This document shows positions 25,781 through 35,026 of a stretch of DNA of 64,000 nucleotides, piece by piece (position 1 is the stretch's first letter; each line of letters begins with the position of its first letter). A model generated the notes under the pieces. That model made no database searches and was not told the origin of the DNA. It was given only the letters and a program-made list of their open reading frames with translations. The position numbers and the translations under genes are program-made. Source of the stretch: Marinomonas aquiplantarum (GTDB lineage Bacteria; Pseudomonadota; Gammaproteobacteria; Pseudomonadales; Marinomonadaceae); assembly GCF_003314975.1 (NCBI RefSeq), contig NZ_QNRF01000003.1:186001-250000 (forward strand). Reading direction: 5' to 3'.

Positions 25781-27586
25781 TTAAGCATTTAGGAATAAGA
25801 AATTGTCTTCTTCCATTGCAAGTAGATTATCTGCACCAGACAACATGGCTTCCACATGAGCTTTAGTGCGTGGCAAAATACGCTCGTAGTAGAAAGTCGC
25901 TGTTTGCAACTTAGCGGTATAGAAACCGACTTCGTCCGTACCCTCTTCTAACTTGGTTTTCGCCGTAACAGCCATACGTGCCCAGAAATACGCTAACACC
26001 ACATAGCCAGAGAACATTAAGTAATCTACAGACGCAGCGCCGACTTCTTCTTTGTTGCGCATCGCTTTCATACCAATCTTCATGGTGACATCACCCCACT
26101 CACTGTTGAGCTTATCCAGTGCCGTGATGTAAGACTTAAAGCGCTTATCACCTTTGTGCTCTTTACAGAACTTGTGAACCATTTTAGTAAATCGACGCAA
26201 GGTAGCACCTTGGGTCATCAGGACTTTTCGACCCAAAAGGTCCAGTGCCTGAATACCGGTTGTACCTTCATAAAGCATCGCGATACGGCAATCACGTACG
26301 TTTTGCTCCATACCCCACTCAGCAATAAAGCCATGCCCACCAAATACCTGCAAACCTTGGTTAGCCGCTTCAAACCCTGTTTCCGTCAAGAAAGCCTTCG
26401 CAATTGGTGTCAACAAAGACATCAACTCTTCTGCTTCTTCTTTCTCTTCTTTGCTGCCATGCTTAGTGCTATCCACTAACATAGAACAATAATGAATCAT
26501 TGCACGACCACCTTCTGCGAAGGCTTTTTGAGTCAGTAACATACGACGCACATCAGGGTGAACAATAATTGGATCTGCGGCTTTTTCAGGTGCTTTTGCA
26601 CCAGACAAAGCGCGCATTTGCAGACGATCTTTAGCGTAAGCCACAGAATTCTGCAACGCCCATTCAGAGTGAGCCAAACCTTGCATTGCCGTACCCAAAC
26701 GCGCTGCGTTCATAAAGGTAAACATGCAATTCAAACCACGGTTTGGTGGCCCAATTAAGAAACCTTTTGCACCGTCAAAGTTCATCACACAAGTCGCATT
26801 ACCGTGAATCCCCATCTTGTGCTCGATGGATCCACAAGCCACTTGGTTACGGTCGGCTTTTTCACCTGCGTCATCCACGTTGAACTTAGGCACAATAAAT
26901 AATGAAATACCTTTAGTACCAGCTGGTGCATCAGGCAGACGCGCCAACACAATGTGGACAATGTTGTCCGCCATATCGTGCTCACCCGCAGAAATAAAGA
27001 TTTTTGTACCACTGATGGCATAGCTACCATCTTCTTGAGGTTCTGCTTTGGTTTTCAACATACCTAAGTCAGTACCACAATGCGGTTCAGTCAAACACAT
27101 GGTACCAGTCCATTCACCTGATACGAGCTTGCTTAGATACGTTTGTTTTTGCTCATCCGTACCGTGTTGCTCGATGGTGTTCATCGCACCATGGCTCAAA
27201 CCTGGGTACATTCCCCAAGACCAGTTTGCCGTAGAAATCATTTCTGTGACCAACATACCTAGAGAGTCTGGCAAACCTTGACCACCCATTTCTTCAGGGT
27301 GAGACAAAGATGGCCAACCACCTTCAACGTATTGCTGGTAAGCTTCTTTAAAACCTTCTGGCGTGGTAACAACACCCTCATTGAACTGACAACCCTGTTG
27401 ATCACCAACACGGTTTAAAGGAGAAAGAACACGCTCTGCAAACTTAGCGCCTTCTTCTAGAATCGCAGATACCATATCTGGTGTTGCTTCTTCAGCACCA
27501 GGCAGTTTTGCGTAATGACCGTAAATATCCAGAACTTCTTCTGTGACAAATTTGATGTCGCGCAAGGGCGCTTTATATTCAGGCAT
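25781..27586 (-). CDS. Acyl-CoA dehydrogenase with extended C-terminal domain (FadE/DmdC-like)
   Basis: 601 residues, the long form of the family with a C-terminal extension. FAD/substrate motifs are MCLTEPHCGTDLG and KIFISAGEHDM, and the catalytic Glu is in MLYEGTTGIQALDLLGRK. It introduces the trans-2 double bond in acyl-CoA, passing electrons to EtfAB encoded nearby. The same subfamily includes DmdC (3-methylmercaptopropionyl-CoA dehydrogenase of DMSP catabolism), so a short-chain or thio-acyl substrate cannot be excluded. A palindrome lies just upstream. Confidence 0.9.
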   Translation of the reverse strand: MPEYKAPLRDIKFVTEEVLDIYGHYAKLPGAEEATPDMVSAILEEGAKFAERVLSPLNRVGDQQGCQFNEGVVTTPEGFKEAYQQYVEGGWPSLSHPEEMGGQGLPDSLGMLVTEMISTANWSWGMYPGLSHGAMNTIEQHGTDEQKQTYLSKLVSGEWTGTMCLTEPHCGTDLGMLKTKAEPQEDGSYAISGTKIFISAGEHDMADNIVHIVLARLPDAPAGTKGISLFIVPKFNVDDAGEKADRNQVACGSIEHKMGIHGNATCVMNFDGAKGFLIGPPNRGLNCMFTFMNAARLGTAMQGLAHSEWALQNSVAYAKDRLQMRALSGAKAPEKAADPIIVHPDVRRMLLTQKAFAEGGRAMIHYCSMLVDSTKHGSKEEKEEAEELMSLLTPIAKAFLTETGFEAANQGLQVFGGHGFIAEWGMEQNVRDCRIAMLYEGTTGIQALDLLGRKVLMTQGATLRRFTKMVHKFCKEHKGDKRFKSYITALDKLNSEWGDVTMKIGMKAMRNKEEVGAASVDYLMFSGYVVLAYFWARMAVTAKTKLEEGTDEVGFYTAKLQTATFYYERILPRTKAHVEAMLSGADNLLAMEEDNFLFLNA

Positions 27587-28102
27587 GGCCTATGACCTCT
27601 TATTGTTTTTGTTGGAACAGTTCCAAAATGAACTCTTTCGATGTTAGAAAGAGTCGTCTATAACAGCCATTCTCTCAATAACAAAAGATGCCAAAGTTAA
27701 TGACAAAATACACCAAGCGATTTTTTTTGAACCTTCCCAACATGAACAATTCGTAAATCAAACCGCTCCACACACCCTTGAAATGAATTTCAACGCTCTA
27801 ATTTCAACAAGTTATAAAAACTAACATTGATCATCACCCCTTATTGTCATGGGATATGTTTTTACCTCTTTAGCCACATTGTCCGCTCATAAAAAAATGG
27901 CATAAACGAATAAAAAAGCATCAAGATGAGACTTTCCCCCACCACGTCATGCTGTAGAATTCATTTATTAAGGAAACCATGTAATGACTTAAAGAAGGCG
28001 TTTCTCTGATGGGGCTGATGTTCAGACGACCTATTCGTACCTTCTTCACATTGGGCAATGTATTGGCGCTGACATTCATTTATAAAGACGGATCAACACC
28101 CT
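27587..28102. promoter_or_regulatory. Divergent intergenic region with two inverted repeats upstream of the acyl-CoA dehydrogenase
   Basis: About 515 bases without a supported gene; an 85-codon frame from 28009 overlaps the next gene out of phase. Near the dehydrogenase start lie TTGGAAC-A-GTTCCAA (27612-27626, perfect) and CTCTTTC-N7-GAAAGAG (27633-27653). They may form an operator for the beta-oxidation genes or a 5'-UTR structure. The rest is AT-rich, with no recognisable element. Confidence 0.45.
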
Positions 28103-28963
28103 ATGCAAAACTTAAAACACAGTGCTTTAATGTTCATCGCGGTGCTTGGGTTACAAGCAGAAGCGGCGTCCGTATGGAAAATATCCACGGAGACCAAGCA
28201 TCTCTACTTAGGCGGAACAATTCATATGTTGAGCGCCTCGGATTATCCATTACCAAGCGCCTATGACCAAGCCTACTCCGTGGCGGATAAAGTCGTTTTT
28301 GAAACCGATATCACCGCACTAAATCAGCCCTATTTCCAACGCAAACTTCAAGACACCATCACCTATTCTGATGACACTAAAATCCATCACATCTTAAATA
28401 AACCGACCTACCTCAACCTCTTCCAATATCTCCAATCAAGAAACATCACCAGTGAAAGTATTGAACACTTTACGCCCAGTGGACTGTCTCTTTTACTCAG
28501 CATGCAAGAACTCAAACAACTTGGTATGAACCAAATAGGAGTCGATGCATTCTATGCTGAAAAAGCCAAACAGGATCAAAAAGCTCAAGCATGGTTAGAA
28601 TCACCGGATGAGCAACTTCGCATCTTGAGTAGTCTTAATCAAATTGACCCAAATGACTTAATTAATTACACCCTTGAGGACATCAATGGCATGGCGGACT
28701 CATTACAAGCGTTGAAACTAAGCTGGCGCAATGGCCAGTTAGATAGCTTGGCAAAACAGCAGTTAAATGAACTTCAACAGAGTTACCCTACGATTTATCA
28801 CACCTTGATTGCTGAACGAAATCAAAATTGGCTCCCTAAGATAGAGCAGCTAATCAACACAGCAGAAATTGAATTCATTATGGTTGGAGCCTTACATCTA
28901 GCGGGGCCAGACAGTCTTTTGCAGAGTTTAAAAAGCAAAGGTTATCGGATCGAACAGCTCTGA
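28103..28963 (+). CDS. TraB/GumN family protein, exported
   Basis: 286 residues with an N-terminal signal peptide (cleavage likely after AEA, about residue 20). The family signature LGGTIHML follows at about residues 32-39, and a second conserved patch IEFIMVGALHLAG lies near the C-terminus. These motifs resemble the metal-binding GxxH motifs of the TIKI/TraB protease-like fold, so a periplasmic hydrolase is possible but unproven. No strong ribosome binding site. The next gene starts 15 to 90 bases downstream, so co-transcription is plausible. Confidence 0.8.
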   Translation: MQNLKHSALMFIAVLGLQAEAASVWKISTETKHLYLGGTIHMLSASDYPLPSAYDQAYSVADKVVFETDITALNQPYFQRKLQDTITYSDDTKIHHILNKPTYLNLFQYLQSRNITSESIEHFTPSGLSLLLSMQELKQLGMNQIGVDAFYAEKAKQDQKAQAWLESPDEQLRILSSLNQIDPNDLINYTLEDINGMADSLQALKLSWRNGQLDSLAKQQLNELQQSYPTIYHTLIAERNQNWLPKIEQLINTAEIEFIMVGALHLAGPDSLLQSLKSKGYRIEQL

Positions 28964-29052
28964 CTCCCTGTCACAGGATGAATAAGATTGTATCCCGCAG
29001 CAGGGTTAGAGATAATAACCGTTTAAAGCAAAAACTGTGGACTACAACAACT

Positions 29053-30369
29053 ATGACACCCAATAACAAAAAGCCGGTCTTAATCGCTGGGGGCGGTATT
29101 GGCGGCTTAAGCCTTGCCTTAACACTTCACCAAATTGGCGTACCTTGTTTAGTACTTGAATCCGTAGCGGAACTCAAACCCCTTGGTGTCGGCATAAACA
29201 TCCAACCCAATGCTGTTCGCGAATTATATGACATGGGGTTAGAGCAAAAATCACTAGACACCATTGGCATTCAAACGAAAGAATGGACCTTAGTAGGCCT
29301 CAATGGTAAAGAGGTATACAGTGAACCTAGAGGGCTAGATGCTGGGTATCATTGGCCACAGTATTCTGTACATCGTGGTGAGCTCCAAATGTTGCTATAC
29401 CGCACCGCGATTGAGCGCCTTGGTAAAGAGGCCATCAAAACCGGTCATAAAGTAACGCACTATCAAAATACAGCGGACGGTGTCATCGCCACAGTGGCGT
29501 TAACCAACGGAGAGCAGATCGAACTAGAAGGGGCTTTATTGATTGCCGCCGATGGTTTGCACTCTGCCGTACGTGCGCAAATGTACCCACAACAACCCCC
29601 TATTCACTGGGGCGGTGCGGTTATGTGGCGCGGAACCGCAAAAGCAAAACCCATTCGCACTGGGGCTTCCTTTGTCGGGTTAGGTACTCATCACCATCGC
29701 ATCGTGTTCTACCCTATTACACCTGCCGACCCTGACACAGGCTTAGCGACCGTCAACTGGATCGCTGAGGTTACCATGGACAACTCTGAGGGTTGGACCA
29801 GCGGTGATTGGAACAAAAAAGTCCAATTAGAAGACTTTATTCATCACTTTGAAGGCTGGGATTATGATTGGGTAGACATTCAAGGCTTACTCCGAGGCGC
29901 GGAAGAAGTATTCGAATACCCAATGATAGATAGAGACCCCGTACCAAGTTGGGTAGATGGTCATGTCTGCTTAATGGGCGACGCTGCACACATCATGTAC
30001 CCGACTGGCTCCAATGGCGCGAGTCAGGCCATTGTCGATGCTCGCGAGCTAGGCGCTTCCATCTTGAAATTTGGTGTCACCCAAGCTGCTGTAACGGATT
30101 TCAATGACCGTTTGTGTGCTGGCATTTCCGAAGTGGTATTACGCAATCGTGGTGCCGGTCCCTTTGTCATTTTGAATGAGCTAGATAAACGCTGCGGTGG
30201 AGTATTTGATGACATTGAAGCCGTTTTTCCAGCACAAGAGCGCCAAGATTTGATGGCCAAATACAAAGCAGCTGCAGGCTATGCGATGGAGGCTCTTAAT
30301 CATGCAGCCCCCACTATAAACACAGACGCACCAACACCAACACAAAACGCCAACCAAAAAGCGTCTTAA
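29053..30369 (+). CDS. PhzS-like FAD-dependent monooxygenase
   Basis: 438 residues from the ATG at 29053, which places the FAD motif VLIAGGGIGGLSLAL at residue 9 as in PhzS; an in-frame ATG at 28978 is possible but has no ribosome binding site. Other flavin motifs are GADGLHSAVRA-type (AADGLHSAVRA) and GDAAHIMYPTGSNGASQAI. Similarity to Pseudomonas PhzS (5-methylphenazine-1-carboxylate monooxygenase) runs the full length, including PLGVGINIQPNAV and PQYSVHRGELQMLL. No phenazine biosynthesis genes are present, so the substrate is probably another aromatic acid or heterocycle. A Dabb-domain gene follows 19 bases later. Confidence 0.85.
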   Translation: MTPNNKKPVLIAGGGIGGLSLALTLHQIGVPCLVLESVAELKPLGVGINIQPNAVRELYDMGLEQKSLDTIGIQTKEWTLVGLNGKEVYSEPRGLDAGYHWPQYSVHRGELQMLLYRTAIERLGKEAIKTGHKVTHYQNTADGVIATVALTNGEQIELEGALLIAADGLHSAVRAQMYPQQPPIHWGGAVMWRGTAKAKPIRTGASFVGLGTHHHRIVFYPITPADPDTGLATVNWIAEVTMDNSEGWTSGDWNKKVQLEDFIHHFEGWDYDWVDIQGLLRGAEEVFEYPMIDRDPVPSWVDGHVCLMGDAAHIMYPTGSNGASQAIVDARELGASILKFGVTQAAVTDFNDRLCAGISEVVLRNRGAGPFVILNELDKRCGGVFDDIEAVFPAQERQDLMAKYKAAAGYAMEALNHAAPTINTDAPTPTQNANQKAS

Positions 30370-30388
30370 GCGGATAAGAGGAAGTTAC

Positions 30389-30679
30389 ATGCTGCAACAT
30401 TATGTGTTTATCAAATATCAAGACAACACATCGGCCGATCACATCGACGCGTTTGTTGAAAAGATGCAAGCATTGAAAGGTCGCATTGATGAAATTAAAA
30501 CGCTGCATATTGGCAGGGACGAGTTAAAAGAAGCGCGCAGTTGGGATCTCATATTGGATATGCAATTTGCTTCCATTGAAGATTTACGTCGTTATCAGAC
30601 TCACCCTGAACACCAAGCAATCATGGCGTTTAACGATCCTCATGTGGCCGATGTTGGCGCCATCGACTTCGATAAATAA
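30389..30679 (+). CDS. Dabb (stress-responsive A/B barrel) domain protein
   Basis: 96 residues, beginning MLQHYVFIKYQDNTS and containing LDMQFASIEDLRRYQTHPEHQAIM, the Dabb ferredoxin-like barrel pattern. Such proteins act as small cofactor-free enzymes or accessory subunits in aromatic and polyketide metabolism. AGAGGAAG lies before the ATG. Its position 19 bases after the PhzS-like monooxygenase suggests it acts on that enzyme's product or stabilises it. Confidence 0.85.
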   Translation: MLQHYVFIKYQDNTSADHIDAFVEKMQALKGRIDEIKTLHIGRDELKEARSWDLILDMQFASIEDLRRYQTHPEHQAIMAFNDPHVADVGAIDFDK

Positions 30680-30692
30680 CCCCGCCAATATG

Positions 30693-30725
30693 GTGCAGTT
30701 AATATTTTTTCAATATTAACTGCAC
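30693..30725. repeat. Perfect 14-bp inverted repeat after the Dabb gene
   Basis: GTGCAGTTAATATT (30693-30706) / AATATTAACTGCAC (30712-30725) around TTTTC. No T-run follows directly. It could be a terminator of the monooxygenase-Dabb unit or an operator for the purine permease that starts 75 bases later. Confidence 0.6.
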
Positions 30726-30800
30726 AAATCCGCCTTATTTTTTTATACTAACGCCGTTTTTTAAACCCTCAAATTTATAAACCACAATTAAGGCAAATCA

Positions 30801-32093
30801 ATGCTTGAACGTTTATTTCAACTAAAAGCACATAATACAACCGTGCGAAACGAAGTGGTTGGCGGTATTACTACCTTCCTAACCATGGCTTACATTATCT
30901 TTGTAAACCCATCCATTCTAGCGCAAGCTGGCATGGACCAAGGCGCGGTATTTGTTGCCACTTGTCTTGCGGCCGCAATTGGCTGTTTGATTATGGGCCT
31001 TTACGCCAACTACCCAATCGCGATGGCGCCAGGTATGGGCCTTAATGCTTTCTTCACTTACGGTGTTGTATTGGGCATGGGCTACTCTTGGGAACAAGCG
31101 CTAGGTGCAGTTTTCCTATCTGGTATTTTGTTCATCATCATCAGTATCTTCCGTATTCGTGAATGGGTCATCAATGCCATTCCTTCTTCTTTGAAGCTGG
31201 GTATTGCGGCAGGTATCGGCTTATTTTTGGCTATGATTGCTCTGCAAAATGCGGGCATCATCGTCAAAAATCCAGCCACTATGGTCGCTCTAGGCGATTT
31301 GTCATCACCTTCTGCTATTTACGGTCTGATGGGCTTTTTCATTATTTGCGCACTTGCTTACCTTAATGTAACAGGCGCGGTAATGATTGGTATTTTGGTT
31401 ATCACCGTGTTGTCTATGATACTTGGCCAAAATCAGTTTGGCGGTCTAGTGTCTATGCCACCTTCCGTTGCACCCACTTTCCTTGCGATGGACATTGAAG
31501 GCGCATTCCAAATCAGCATGATCAGTGTGGTATTTGCTTTCTTCTTTGTTGACCTGTTTGACACTTCTGGCACGTTAGTCGGTGTTGGTCAGCGTGGTGG
31601 TTTGTTGGATAAAGATGGTAAATTGCCTCGCTTAAAGAAAGCCTTGTTAGCCGACTCTACTGCCACTGTTGCAGGTGCCGCTCTAGGTACTTCTTCAACA
31701 ACAAGTTACATTGAAAGTGCTTCAGGTGTTGCTGCGGGTGGCCGTACTGGTCTTACTGCTGTCGTGGTTGCTGCGCTTTTCTTGTTGAGTTTGTTCTTTG
31801 CGCCATTAGCTGGCTCTATCCCAGCGTACGCGACTGCAGGTGCGCTAATGTACGTTGCTGTGTTGATGACCAGCAGCTTGGCACGTGTTGAGTGGGAAGA
31901 CATCTCCGAAGCTGCACCTGTATTAATTGCCGCTTTCACTATGCCGCTAACCTACTCCATCGCCGATGGTATCGCTTTGTCTTTCATCAGCTATGCTGTG
32001 ATCAAGCTACTTTCAGGCCAAGGCAAGCAAGTTAGCCTTGCTGTTTATACTTTAGCCGCTTTGTTTATCGCTAAGTTCTTTATCTTCGTGTAA
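30801..32093 (+). CDS. NCS2-family purine permease (adenine/guanine/hypoxanthine type)
   Basis: 430 residues with about 12 membrane segments. It opens LERLFQLKAHNTTVRNEVVGGITTFLTMAYI, and contains GMGLNAFF and DLFDTSGTLVGV, hallmarks of the AzgA/AdeP-GhxP branch of NCS2 transporters. It should import a purine base by proton symport. It is monocistronic and ends in a strong terminator. No purine riboswitch or PurR box was recognised upstream. Confidence 0.92.
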   Translation: MLERLFQLKAHNTTVRNEVVGGITTFLTMAYIIFVNPSILAQAGMDQGAVFVATCLAAAIGCLIMGLYANYPIAMAPGMGLNAFFTYGVVLGMGYSWEQALGAVFLSGILFIIISIFRIREWVINAIPSSLKLGIAAGIGLFLAMIALQNAGIIVKNPATMVALGDLSSPSAIYGLMGFFIICALAYLNVTGAVMIGILVITVLSMILGQNQFGGLVSMPPSVAPTFLAMDIEGAFQISMISVVFAFFFVDLFDTSGTLVGVGQRGGLLDKDGKLPRLKKALLADSTATVAGAALGTSSTTSYIESASGVAAGGRTGLTAVVVAALFLLSLFFAPLAGSIPAYATAGALMYVAVLMTSSLARVEWEDISEAAPVLIAAFTMPLTYSIADGIALSFISYAVIKLLSGQGKQVSLAVYTLAALFIAKFFIFV

Positions 32094-32109
32094 GACTGGC
32101 GACCACCAT

Positions 32110-32148
32110 AAAAAAATGGGAAGCCAATTGGCTTCCCATTTTTTTTCC
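32110..32148. terminator. Bidirectional terminator between purine permease and cpxA
   Basis: Perfect stem AATGGGAAGCC / GGCTTCCCATT with a four-base AATT centre, flanked by A-run and T-run. It should terminate both the permease gene and the convergent cpxRA operon. Confidence 0.92.
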
Positions 32149-32188
32149 TTAAATATTGCTTCAGTTCATTGCCATTTTTAAAAATGAA

Positions 32189-33574
32189 CTAGGACAAAGG
32201 CAACACCACTTCAATCATCAAGCCACCCAAAGAACTTTTCTTCGCCTGTATATGACCGTTGTGCTGACGAATAGCATTTTCAGTAATAGCGAGCCCTAGC
32301 CCTGTACCACCAGAATGACGATCTCGTGCGGTAGATACGCGATAAAATGGTCTAAAGATAGACTCTAATTCATCATCAGGCACACCATCGCCATCGTCTT
32401 CTACGCAAACCATGAGGCGCTTGTCCTGCAATACCAGAGACACCTTAACTAGGCTGTGGCTATAACAAATGGCATTACGAATAATGTTTTCCAGAGCGCT
32501 CATTAACAATTGTGGATGACACATAATGTCGCAGGCCGGAATGTCTGGTAGCTCAACTTGCTTATGTCTTTGCTCTGCTTCGAACTGACTGTCTGCAAAC
32601 AAGCCTTCCAATAAACTCGATAACGGCTGACGTTCACGGGTGAGGTGACTATCCACTTGCAAGCTCGATAGCTCAAGCAGCTTACCTATCATTTGCTCCA
32701 GTCGTTGCGCTTCAATATCAATCCGCTCCAGCTCGGAACTTTCCCCCTGTTTACGAGACGCCAACGCCTGCGCCATACGCAATCGAGTTAAAGGGGATCT
32801 CAATTCATGAGAAATATCCGATAACAAACGTTGCTGACGACTGATCATCATATTGACGGCTTCGACCATTTGGTTGAAGCTGGCCCCTGCTTGACGAAAC
32901 TCCTGAGTGCCTTTCTCCAATTCTGGGTCCGTTTCAAACACACCTTGCGCTACACGTTTAGCCGCTTCTTCCAAGCGCCTCGCTGGTTGACTCAGCGCCC
33001 ATGCCAACCAGAGTAAAAATGGCGTACTTACCAGCATGACAACCAAGAGCAAACGCAGAGGATGATCAAACAACTGTAATAAGAAATGCGGCGGTTCATT
33101 CCAGCGGTGAGCAAAGATTAAATAATAATCTTGACGCGCAAGATAGATGGGAATGGGACCAGAAAACATCGTTTTGCCATACAAGCGTTGGCGAGGTATT
33201 TCAGGATTTTCAATACTGGAAACAAAATTACGCAAAGAACGATCAAGGAAATCGGAACGCTTCCCCACTGTAACAATATTGCCGTCAAGGTCTGTTAAGA
33301 ACATACGTAGACGACGGTCATCTTTGTCTTTATTACGTGGCGGGCGCCCTTCCAATATGGCAATCACTGGCTCAATGCTGTGAGCTTCGGCATAACGCTC
33401 CTCAAGCCGATCGCGCATTTTTAACATCATATCATGATGAGGTGGCGAGATAGCCCGACTCTTGCGCGGGTCTAAATGCGGCAGAGTCAATACCACCATC
33501 ACGATTAAAAACATGGTAAACCAGAAGATGGCAAAAATTCGGCCATACAAGCTGGTGATTTTTGGCAACCGCAT
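32189..33574 (-). CDS. cpxA: Sensor histidine kinase CpxA-like
   Basis: 461 residues. TM1 is at about 10-30, a periplasmic sensor domain at about 31-170, TM2 at about 172-193, then HAMP, HisKA with phosphoacceptor His in LSDISHELRSPLTRLR, and an HATPase domain (N-box ENIIRNAICYS, G-boxes DDGDGVPD and GGTGLGLAI). It pairs with the overlapping upstream response regulator (TGATG overlap). The divergent cpxP-like gene and CpxR box nearby support an envelope-stress role. Confidence 0.9.
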   Translation of the reverse strand: MRLPKITSLYGRIFAIFWFTMFLIVMVVLTLPHLDPRKSRAISPPHHDMMLKMRDRLEERYAEAHSIEPVIAILEGRPPRNKDKDDRRLRMFLTDLDGNIVTVGKRSDFLDRSLRNFVSSIENPEIPRQRLYGKTMFSGPIPIYLARQDYYLIFAHRWNEPPHFLLQLFDHPLRLLLVVMLVSTPFLLWLAWALSQPARRLEEAAKRVAQGVFETDPELEKGTQEFRQAGASFNQMVEAVNMMISRQQRLLSDISHELRSPLTRLRMAQALASRKQGESSELERIDIEAQRLEQMIGKLLELSSLQVDSHLTRERQPLSSLLEGLFADSQFEAEQRHKQVELPDIPACDIMCHPQLLMSALENIIRNAICYSHSLVKVSLVLQDKRLMVCVEDDGDGVPDDELESIFRPFYRVSTARDRHSGGTGLGLAITENAIRQHNGHIQAKKSSLGGLMIEVVLPLS

Positions 33575-34263
33575 CAGGCGCTCTCCACCAGTAAATAACC
33601 ACGACCACGCAAGGTTTTAATTCGCGCTTTACCATTGTCCCAGTCAGGCAGCTTTTTACGTAAATTGGAAACATGCATGTCAACCGCACGATCAAAAGCC
33701 GCAAGGCGCTTACCCAGCACTTCAAGACTGAGATCTTCCTTAGTTAACACCTTTCCCGGATGCTGTACAAAGTAATGTAGCAAAGCAAATTCTGTGCTGG
33801 TTAAATCCAATAACGCGTCTTGGCAATACGCCTCTAAGCGCCCCGGATACAGCTTTAAATCATGATAAACCACACCATCTGACGCTTTTTCACTGCTCAC
33901 TGGTGCTTGGGTACGACGCAAAATAGCGCGAATACGCGCCAGCAACTCTCGTTCGCTAAATGGCTTAGGCAAATAATCGTCCGCACCTAACTCCAAGCCG
34001 ACAACACGATCTATTTCATCGCCTTTTGCGGTTAACATTAATACGGGGACCGACCACTTCTCACGCAGCTGCTTCAAGGTGTCGAAGCCATTTAATTTCG
34101 GCATCATGACATCCAATAAAACCAAATCCACGGACTCACTCATCGCCGCTAATCCCGCTAATCCATCATAAGCAGTCGATATCTGGAAGTTTTCAAATGA
34201 CAACACTTCTTTAAGCAAATCACTCAATTCAACATCGTCATCAATAATTAAAATATGTGTCAT
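33574..34263 (-). CDS. cpxR: Response regulator CpxR
   Basis: 229 residues from the ATG at 34263; a GTG lies one codon earlier. Receiver domain with acidic pocket IIDDD, phosphoacceptor Asp in VLLDVMMP and Lys in PKPFSE. The C-terminal winged-helix (OmpR/PhoB) DNA-binding domain includes LTSTEFALLHYFVQHPGKVLTKEDL. It is the first gene of the cpxRA operon. A perfect CpxR box lies upstream, implying autoregulation together with cpxP. Confidence 0.92.
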   Translation of the reverse strand: MTHILIIDDDVELSDLLKEVLSFENFQISTAYDGLAGLAAMSESVDLVLLDVMMPKLNGFDTLKQLREKWSVPVLMLTAKGDEIDRVVGLELGADDYLPKPFSERELLARIRAILRRTQAPVSSEKASDGVVYHDLKLYPGRLEAYCQDALLDLTSTEFALLHYFVQHPGKVLTKEDLSLEVLGKRLAAFDRAVDMHVSNLRKKLPDWDNGKARIKTLRGRGYLLVESA

Positions 34264-34328
34264 CACGTTCTCAAACCTTACTGATCCTAAAGTCTATTTT
34301 ACGTTGAAACCCCGTTGAGATTTTATCC

Positions 34329-34343
34329 TTTACGATACTTTAC
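34329..34343 (-). promoter_or_regulatory. CpxR box in the cpxR-cpxP intergenic region
   Basis: TTTAC-GATAC-TTTAC on the plus strand reads GTAAA-GTATC-GTAAA on the minus strand, an exact match to the published CpxR consensus GTAAA-N5-GTAAA. It sits 66 bases from cpxR and 100 bases from cpxP, placed to control both. Confidence 0.85.
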
Positions 34344-34443
34344 CATGCTTAGACCGCGCTTTACCTAGCAGATCCTATTCTAGTTCACATGCAGTCGAAC
34401 ACTGCCAAAGAGAGCAACCTTTAATCATATTGAGGATCAGACT

Positions 34444-34953
34444 ATGAAATTCACAAAGCAACTTATCATCGCTTCCCTTGTTTTACCTTTAACCCTAGGC
34501 GCAACCAGCAGTTTTGCTCACGGCGACAAAGAAGGTAAAGGCCCACGCGGACCACAACAAGAATGTCGTATGGGCGGTTTTGACCGCGGTATGATGAAAG
34601 AGTTGACGTTAACAGACAGCCAAAAAGAACAATTGAAAGAATTACGCAAAGACAGCCGCGAAGCAATGAAAGCTGAGTTTGATAAAGCGCCAAAACCGGA
34701 TATGCAAGCACGTGAAGCACACATGCAAGCGCTAAAAGATCTGATGATGGCTGATAACTTTAACCCAGCGAAAGCCACTGAGCTGGTAAAAGAAATGAGT
34801 GAAAAACGCACTGAACGTCAAGTACACAAGCTGAGCCAACAACATAAAATGCTAAGCGTATTAACGGCCGATCAAAAAGAGACATTCTTTGAGCTTCAAC
34901 AAGAGCGTGCTGAAGATTGTGCCGACAAGCCTCATAAAGGTAAACGTCACTAA
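34444..34953 (+). CDS. cpxP: CpxP/Spy-family periplasmic protein
   Basis: 169 residues with a signal peptide (cleavage likely after SFA, about residue 25). The mature protein is highly charged and helical, with the family LTxxQ motifs LTDSQKEQ (about residue 56) and LTADQKE (about residue 140). Family members inhibit CpxA and act as periplasmic chaperones. The divergent arrangement with cpxRA and the shared CpxR box match the classical locus. A His/Asp-containing N-terminus and basic C-terminus (KPHKGKRH) are notable. Confidence 0.88.
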   Translation: MKFTKQLIIASLVLPLTLGATSSFAHGDKEGKGPRGPQQECRMGGFDRGMMKELTLTDSQKEQLKELRKDSREAMKAEFDKAPKPDMQAREAHMQALKDLMMADNFNPAKATELVKEMSEKRTERQVHKLSQQHKMLSVLTADQKETFFELQQERAEDCADKPHKGKRH

Positions 34954-34969
34954 GGTCGATTCAAGACAC

Positions 34970-34999
34970 AAAAAAGGCAGCTTACGCTGCCTTTTTTTT
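34970..34999. terminator. Bidirectional terminator after cpxP
   Basis: Stem AAAAGGCAGC / GCTGCCTTTT around TTAC, with A-run and T-run flanks. It separates cpxP from the convergent small membrane protein gene. Confidence 0.9.
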
Positions 35000-35026
35000 A
35001 TCACCTACCAGCTAAAAGATACTTAT

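Noticed and set aside
28009..28266. 85-codon frame upstream of and overlapping the TraB/GumN gene
   Set aside because: No ribosome binding site, out of phase with a well-supported gene with a signal peptide.
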